From Candidatus Bipolaricaulota bacterium (GTDB lineage Bacteria; Bipolaricaulota; Bipolaricaulia; RBG-16-55-9; DRXL01): 35,625 bases of DNA. Each line of letters opens with the position of its first letter. Within the stretch, counting starts at the first letter, position 1. Positions 30,691 through 35,625 of this stretch are shown piece after piece. Under the pieces are notes generated by a model that saw only the letters and a program-made list of their open reading frames with translations, did not search any database and was not told the DNA's origin. Location: the NCBI GenBank assembly GCA_030550495.1, contig JAUQPG010000015.1, positions 1-35,625 on the forward strand, written 5' to 3'. Made by a program: the position numbers and the translations under genes.

Positions 30691-31746
30691 ATGCTCGGCT
30701 TTATCGTCAGGAGGCTGCTCTTTCTGCCCTTCTTGTGGTTTGCGATTACGTTCTTGACGTTCTTGTTGTTAGAGCCTTTGGGGCCATACCAGCGCGTGGC
30801 GCTCTTCATGAACGTCAACCCCGAACAAGCCTTTGGGGGTAAACTCACAAAAGAGCAGCTTCAGCGATTGATTGAGAAATACGGGCTCGACCAGCCCGCG
30901 ATCACTCAGTACATTCGTTGGATCAAACAAGTCTTTCAGGGAAACTTCGGTTGGTCCAAGGTCGCGCAGAAGCCCGTCTTTGAAGCGATTCGCGAGCGCT
31001 TGCCCGCGACGTTCGAACTAGGACTCTATGCTGTGCTCCCTGTCGTGCTTATAGCTATTTGGCTTGGGGTGCTCTCCGCTGTTCATCATAACAAGCCCAT
31101 CGATCACTCTCTGCGATTTTTCTCGATTACAGGGTATTCGCTGCCCACGTTCGTCTTTGGGATTTTTGCGCTCATGATCTTTTACGGAATATTAGGATGG
31201 TTCCCGCCGGGGCGGCTGAGTTTTTGGGCCGAGCGCATCGTCTACGATCCAACGCAGTTCACACGCTACACCGGGCTCAATACAATCGACGCTCTCCTGA
31301 ACCATCGCTGGGATATCTTCGTCGATGCGTTGCGTCACTTAGTCTTGCCTGTCTTGACGCTCTCGTATCTGAGCTGGGCCGGGCTGCAGAGAGTAACGCG
31401 CTCGAGTATGCTCGAGACGCTCAGACAAGACTATATCACGACGGCACGCGCCAAGGGCCTGACAGAGAGAGTCGTTATTTTAAAGCATGGCCTGCGCAAC
31501 GCGCTCATCCCCGTTACGACGATCGCCGTGCCCACGGTGATCGGATTGATGCTTTCGGGTGTTGTGATCACCGAGACGGTCTTTAACTACAAGGGCTTGG
31601 GCTTGCTCTCAGTAGACGCGACGCTACAATTCGACGTCCCGATGGTGCTGGGGTTCACGCTGATAGGGACGTCGCTGATCGTCCTAACGAATCTCTTAGT
31701 AGATATTCTGTACGTCTTCATTGACCCACGGGTGCGGTACGATTAG
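30691..31746 (+). CDS. Peptide-type ABC importer permease, OppB/DppB family
   Basis: 351 residues. The N-terminal motif MLGFIVRRLLFLPFLWFAITFLTFLLLE is typical of DppB/OppB, as are the YGLDQPAITQYIRWIKQVFQGNFGWS segment and the EAA loop RQDYITTARAKGLTERVVILKHGLRNALIPV. The internal region at about 165-205 is somewhat longer than in E. coli DppB. AAGGA at about 30674 serves as ribosome site inside the end of the receptor gene. It pairs with the next gene's product to form the channel. Confidence 0.92.
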   Translation: MLGFIVRRLLFLPFLWFAITFLTFLLLEPLGPYQRVALFMNVNPEQAFGGKLTKEQLQRLIEKYGLDQPAITQYIRWIKQVFQGNFGWSKVAQKPVFEAIRERLPATFELGLYAVLPVVLIAIWLGVLSAVHHNKPIDHSLRFFSITGYSLPTFVFGIFALMIFYGILGWFPPGRLSFWAERIVYDPTQFTRYTGLNTIDALLNHRWDIFVDALRHLVLPVLTLSYLSWAGLQRVTRSSMLETLRQDYITTARAKGLTERVVILKHGLRNALIPVTTIAVPTVIGLMLSGVVITETVFNYKGLGLLSVDATLQFDVPMVLGFTLIGTSLIVLTNLLVDILYVFIDPRVRYD

Positions 31747-31748
31747 CT

Positions 31749-32738
31749 ATGCTGAAGCGTTTACTGAAAAACCCGCTCTCGCTGACGGGTATCGTCTTAT
31801 TAGCGATCTTCTTCTTTGTGGCGCTGGCCGCGCCGTGGCTGGCTCCGCCCGCCAAGCCTTGTCCGTCGTTTGTCTACTATATTGTCCCAGACTGGATCTT
31901 GCGCCCATTTATGAAAGAGCTGCCCTGCGAGCCCTTCAGAATCCCGCGCGACGGCTTCCGCGCGACGCCCCTGCCCCCAGACCTTCAGGCTTGGACGACC
32001 TTCCCACCTAGACTCAAAGACGAATCGGGCAAGATGCTCCACCCGCTGGGGACAACGGAGAACCGCTACGATATTTGGTACGGGCTTGTCTGGGGGACGC
32101 GCACCGCGCTCATTGCGGGAATCTTGATCGTCGGGTGCACGCTACTCATTGGGATTATTCTCGGTTCAATCTCGGGGTACTTTGGCGGCTGGGTCGACTC
32201 TGTGTTGATGCGCGGGGTAGATTTCGTCTTGGCCCTCCCAACTTTTTTGATGACGTTAGTGATTCTCTCGATTTGGGGTCGTGGGCTGGACAAGATCGTC
32301 TTAGTCGATATTCTCTTCGGGTGGGCGGGCTATGCGCGCTTTGTGCGTGGGATTATTCTCTCAGTGCGCGAGCGCGAGTTCGTCTCCGGGGCGAAAGCCT
32401 TAGGAGCCAGCCATTGGCATATAATCTTTCGGCACGTCCTGCCCAACTCGATCTACCCTGTCTTGATCTTAGCGTCGCTCGATATTGGCTCGATTGTGTT
32501 GGGGCTTTCGGGGCTGAGTTTTCTGGGGCTCGGGCAAGGGGAAGACTACGCCGACTGGGGGCAGATGATCGCGTTTGCGCGAAACAGAATTGTCGGGGTC
32601 GCTGGTGGCGACGTGATGCAGTATTGGTACACCTGGGTCTTTCCGGGGATGACCATCACGCTCTTTGTGCTCGCCTGGAATCTCTTAGGCGACGCAGTGC
32701 GAGATATTCTCGACCCGCGCCTGCGCGGGACGCACTAG
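31749..32738 (+). CDS. Peptide-type ABC importer permease, OppC/DppC family
   Basis: 329 residues. The OppC N-terminal motif KNPLSLTGIVLLAIFFFVALAAPWLAP is followed by an external segment of about 70 residues (CPSFVYYIVPDW to GKMLHPLGTTENRYDIWYGLVWG), with the family PLGT-D motif. The EAA loop is EFVSGAKALGASHWHIIFRHVLPN and the end GDAVRDILDPRLRG is typical. It starts 2 bp after oppB. No OppD/OppF ATPase genes follow; the next gene is on the other strand 35 bp away, so the ATPases must be encoded elsewhere. Confidence 0.92.
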   Translation: MLKRLLKNPLSLTGIVLLAIFFFVALAAPWLAPPAKPCPSFVYYIVPDWILRPFMKELPCEPFRIPRDGFRATPLPPDLQAWTTFPPRLKDESGKMLHPLGTTENRYDIWYGLVWGTRTALIAGILIVGCTLLIGIILGSISGYFGGWVDSVLMRGVDFVLALPTFLMTLVILSIWGRGLDKIVLVDILFGWAGYARFVRGIILSVREREFVSGAKALGASHWHIIFRHVLPNSIYPVLILASLDIGSIVLGLSGLSFLGLGQGEDYADWGQMIAFARNRIVGVAGGDVMQYWYTWVFPGMTITLFVLAWNLLGDAVRDILDPRLRGTH

Positions 32739-32773
32739 ACAGCTACTTCCTGAACCCCGGCGGCCAGGGTATA

Positions 32774-33847
32774 CTATGGGTACTGCCCACCTTCAGGAGT
32801 CTTGAGGAACTCCAAGGCTGACGGGCAGACATCGCCTAACTCCTTTGCGCCAGTGATCTCGTTCTGCCTTCCAGTGACAAATCCTTCAAATGTTTGAGGA
32901 GAAGGATCGGCGGTTGGCGGTAGCCTAACACCGCAAGGTTCGATTACCAGACTAACACCCCAACCAGCAATAGCTGCTACGTGACTGGCTTCCATACGCA
33001 AACGAGCCTTACTCCCGATGAGTATCCCATGATTGGTGCTAAAGACAGTGACGCGCTGTAAGATGAGATCACTCTCCCCATGCGCTACTACTATACCTGC
33101 CGGACCTTCGCGGCTGCCAGGCGGCGTAGAAATCTCGATTTGAGTATCTGACAACCATACTCTAGCCCTAGGAGCAACCCAAAGCCCATCTCCGAGAAAG
33201 AAACCTTGCCGCTTAATCAAGGAGCGGGAGATTGTCAGTTGAGCATTCTCCATGACGAGGACAACACCGCTCTCGGAGCTGGCAAGTTCACTGTTGCTGA
33301 CTATGGCCTCAGCAGCCGGGCCAATAATCAGGGCTGCATTCGTCCGATTGCCAAGAAGATGAACGTTTATTAGAGTAAGTTGACTAGGTTTTGGATGTTC
33401 TGTTTCTGTTTCGATAACATTTATGCCAATGCTGCCCGTGATGTCGACATTTGCAAGAGTGACTTTGGCCTCGTATACTCTGAGGGTTCCGTAGGGGATC
33501 AAGCCTTGGATAGCTAAGCCACTTATTACGACTTGAGCATACCCTGTGACATTGACTCGGCCTGTGATCAATCGGACGGATCGCGGCTCGGAGCCAAGCA
33601 GGTTTATGCTTTTTGAGATTACCAATTCCTCTGGCTCTATATACAGGCCAGGCCAGATCAATATAGTCGCTCCATCGGCAGCAGTGTTGATCGCTTCTCG
33701 AATCTTGCTAAACTGACAAGTTGGTGGTCCTTGGAGGCAGACAGTGATGAGTTGCTCCTCCATCAGTTGATTTGTCCCTGTGATGGTTGTTGTTGCCATA
33801 AGCCCAACTGCTGTTGTTACTCCTAACAATTTTGCAAAAACTCTCAT
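32774..33847 (-). CDS. Exported right-handed beta-helix (pectin-lyase-like) repeat protein
   Basis: 357 residues with a signal peptide (about 1-24). The region CLQGPPTCQFSKIREAINTA and ATILIWPGLYIEPEELVISKSINLLG is the usual opening of DUF1565/NosD-like parallel beta-helices, and the following turns (INVIETE, LTLINVHLLGN, AIVSNSELASSESGVVLV, LTISRSLI, LILQRVTVFSTNHGILIG) repeat about every 22 residues. No catalytic residues are evident, so a binding or structural surface role is likely. AAGGAGG precedes the ATG, and TATACT lies about 20 bp upstream of it with a weak -35. Codon use is more AT-rich than in the opp genes. Confidence 0.78.
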   Translation of the reverse strand: MRVFAKLLGVTTAVGLMATTTITGTNQLMEEQLITVCLQGPPTCQFSKIREAINTAADGATILIWPGLYIEPEELVISKSINLLGSEPRSVRLITGRVNVTGYAQVVISGLAIQGLIPYGTLRVYEAKVTLANVDITGSIGINVIETETEHPKPSQLTLINVHLLGNRTNAALIIGPAAEAIVSNSELASSESGVVLVMENAQLTISRSLIKRQGFFLGDGLWVAPRARVWLSDTQIEISTPPGSREGPAGIVVAHGESDLILQRVTVFSTNHGILIGSKARLRMEASHVAAIAGWGVSLVIEPCGVRLPPTADPSPQTFEGFVTGRQNEITGAKELGDVCPSALEFLKTPEGGQYP

Positions 33848-33900
33848 AGAGCCTCCTTGTCACACAAGTATAACGACATCCCGGTCATCAGGTCCACTCA

Positions 33901-35625
33901 TTACGGAAGCCCTTTCGGCTTACGGGTTGGTGGAACACATTCGCGGCCTATGATAGAACACGATAGTGCTATAAGGAGCTTAGAGGAGACCGGGTTACCG
34001 TTTTGATCTTTGCAGTCGTTAGTGCAATCATAGTAAACCGCGCATTCGCTTGTAGTACAACTCCTCCATATGAAGAATATGGGTAGGCCAGTTAGGGCTA
34101 ATACCTGATCCGAAATGACCTTCAAAAGAGAGTTATAATAAGTCGATTGCACTAGCGATTCCAGCAATCTTTCCACATTGTTTGTGCTTCGTGTGAACGC
34201 TAGCACAACCACTCTTTGATCACCCATTTGGGCACCGACACTCTCAGGGGTTGTATTTATGAGAAAGTTAACGACATCTACGAGCCAAGACATTATATCT
34301 TGTCGATTTTGCTCTGTATCGCAGCGAGTGCAGGCGTCCCCTCGCACAATTGCTAAGATGTTTTTCTGTACCCCGCGTTCGGTTTCAACTGGTTCAGGGC
34401 TTCGAATTAACAGAAACGCATTTGCATTTCCAGGGCGTAGTAGCCTTCCCTCGTTATTGACAGGGCCTAAAACAATCCATCCCGCCGCACCAGCATTGAT
34501 CGCCACTTGGAGCGTTCCAAAACTGACTTCAGCAGGATCACCGTTTCCCGGGACCCAGCTAAAGAAAGCCTGAAAGCGTTTAAGTATTAGCTGCTTATTC
34601 CCCACCCTCGGATTCATTATAATATTGTGCATGAGTTCGTAAATTTGCTTATAAGCATTGTCTATAGGATTAGCTTCTGGGGCGGCACAAGTTGCACCAT
34701 TACATAATGTGGGAAGTAGGGGGGACCAGAATGACAAAGCGTTATCGAGCTCTCCCATCCAAGATTCTCCATTGACATATATGCTTACGAGAGCCTTCAA
34801 TAGGTCTCTCCAGCCACCTCCTGGCTGTTGCTGTTCACTTTGAACTAGCTGAAGGAAAAAGCCTCGCACCTCACTTCCATTGCTGGTTCCTAACAATACC
34901 ATGAATGCTTGCTCAACTTGGCTGAAGCCCTGTGTGAGCAGATTGTCATACACTTCATCGAAATGATTCTCTTGAACTGCTTGGGCTAACTGGCTCAACC
35001 ATCCTACGATCGTTTCAGCCCCGATAGAATCAAGTACAAGTAAGGCTTCCACGAGTTGCGGATCCGGCATTGCTCCTGAATCTGCAAGGCTAGGAGCTGA
35101 GTTCAGCCAATTATTAAGATCCTCCTCCGTGAGCCGGGCAAACCCAGCCAAGATCATATCTAGTTGATACCCTGCATTCTCCACATAGAGCATGGAATAG
35201 TAATTGCCGACGGACGACATGGGATCGTTCAGATTCGAGAGCATCTGCAGAAACTCTGCAACAGTGCGCGACGTTGCTGCAATTGGTACTACCGTGGTCG
35301 CTGCCCCAACTGACAGCCGAAGGCTCCCCGTGAAATCCCCTGACCTTGTTGGACTAAACTGTACTGTTATCTGGCGACTCTCACTAGGAGCTAGAGCAAA
35401 GGAGTTGCCACCAATGATACTAAATGGGCCGTCGGTGCTCGCAGTCAGTGCGACTGAGGTCACGCCTTGGTTCTTCACTGTGAATGGCAAAGTTCCTGCG
35501 CGACCGGTGAAAATGAGGCGGAAGTTCAATACTGCCGGATCAATCTCGACCTTATGCGCCACACCCACAAGGGGAGGAGACGTCACGCTCCCCTGCCCGC
35601 CATTGATCCCCACCTGCACAGCCCC
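33901..35625 (-). CDS. Large exported or surface protein with Ig-like 'choice-of-anchor D' domain, 5' end cut by window edge
   Basis: The frame is open to the window edge; the first start codon in the window, GTG 35619, is unlikely to be the true start. Counted from there, residues about 20-115 form an ASH/Hydin-like beta-sandwich: LPFTVKNQGVTSVALTAS, FALAPSESRQITVQFSPT, GDFTGSLRLSVGA. Residues about 120-500 are mainly helical, without a family I recognise, with Gln/Asn-rich stretches. The last about 60 residues contain seven Cys (from RSCTTSECAVYYDC onward), suggesting a disulphide-held tail. The coding sequence is clearly AT-richer than the centre of the window. No function is proposed. Confidence 0.7.
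   Translation of the reverse strand, partial: GAVQVGINGGQGSVTSPPLVGVAHKVEIDPAVLNFRLIFTGRAGTLPFTVKNQGVTSVALTASTDGPFSIIGGNSFALAPSESRQITVQFSPTRSGDFTGSLRLSVGAATTVVPIAATSRTVAEFLQMLSNLNDPMSSVGNYYSMLYVENAGYQLDMILAGFARLTEEDLNNWLNSAPSLADSGAMPDPQLVEALLVLDSIGAETIVGWLSQLAQAVQENHFDEVYDNLLTQGFSQVEQAFMVLLGTSNGSEVRGFFLQLVQSEQQQPGGGWRDLLKALVSIYVNGESWMGELDNALSFWSPLLPTLCNGATCAAPEANPIDNAYKQIYELMHNIIMNPRVGNKQLILKRFQAFFSWVPGNGDPAEVSFGTLQVAINAGAAGWIVLGPVNNEGRLLRPGNANAFLLIRSPEPVETERGVQKNILAIVRGDACTRCDTEQNRQDIMSWLVDVVNFLINTTPESVGAQMGDQRVVVLAFTRSTNNVERLLESLVQSTYYNSLLKVISDQVLALTGLPIFFIWRSCTTSECAVYYDCTNDCKDQNGNPVSSKLLIALSCSIIGRECVPPTRKPKGLP

Noticed and set aside
32075-32821. 248-codon open frame on the plus strand inside the oppC-like gene
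   Set aside because: It is a frame-shifted shadow of a firmly identified permease; Arg/Cys/Leu-rich nonsense with no ribosome site.
1-35625. CRISPR arrays, tRNA or rRNA genes, insertion sequences, toxin-antitoxin pairs
   Set aside because: No regularly spaced repeats, cloverleaf-type genes, transposase motifs or terminal inverted repeats were found on reading through both strands.

Overview
The window (35.6 kb, no rRNA, tRNA, IS element or CRISPR array seen) reads as a dense bacterial chromosome segment. Genes are packed into short operons with ATGA-type overlaps, near-consensus TTGACA/TATAAT promoters and GGAGG ribosome sites. A lipoprotein, two or three proteins that look like outer-membrane barrels, and full ABC importers suggest a diderm. 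The mix of families (AbrB-PhoU fusion, single-chain double PhnE, short SecD, PEGA and DUF4097 envelope proteins) fits an uncultured, deep-branching, possibly thermophilic phylum such as Bipolaricaulota/Acetothermia. That placement is inference only. Base composition is mostly moderately GC-rich, but the first Yip1 gene and the last two genes on the right are visibly more AT-rich.

Layout. 1-3899 (+): an envelope operon of SppA protease, two Yip1-type membrane proteins, two small two-helix or three-helix membrane proteins and a DUF4097 surface protein. 3896-7360 (-): phnD-phnC-phnE phosphonate-type ABC importer, with PhnE as a tandem fusion. 7571-8227 (+): cell-wall amidase. 8204-11142 (-): zur-znuA-znuC-znuB zinc uptake. 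11265-12254 (+): an AbrB-PhoU phosphate regulator divergent from zur. 12339-14135: divergent metallo-beta-lactamase-fold and HAD hydrolases. 14241-19876 (+): pstS, pstC, pstA, pstB, phoU and an arsenate reductase. 19820-21564 (-): two related small envelope proteins (one frameshifted) and YebC. 21685-25010 (+): dcd, yajC, secD, secF. 24995-27498 (-): PEGA-domain protein and holA. 27598-32738 (+): M28 peptidase and a peptide ABC importer without its ATPases. 32774-35625 (-): two exported proteins of accessory character, the last cut by the window edge.

The most interesting signal is a candidate phosphate regulon. The 8-mer CTATATAG or a close variant lies at or just downstream of four good sigma70-type promoters: phnD, the AbrB-PhoU gene itself, pstS and pstC. 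I saw CTATATAG nowhere else in the window. No PhoB/PhoR pair is present here. I propose that the AbrB-PhoU protein is a one-protein phosphate sensor-repressor that binds this element, taking the role of PhoBR. This regulon encloses the zinc regulon, whose own candidate operator (TGAAA-N5-TTTCA) lies before zur and znuA. The promoters of zur and AbrB-PhoU point away from each other with -35 boxes only 3 bp apart. The pst operon also encodes a PstA permease with a large inserted segment that looks like two PDZ domains, which I do not know from standard PstA proteins.
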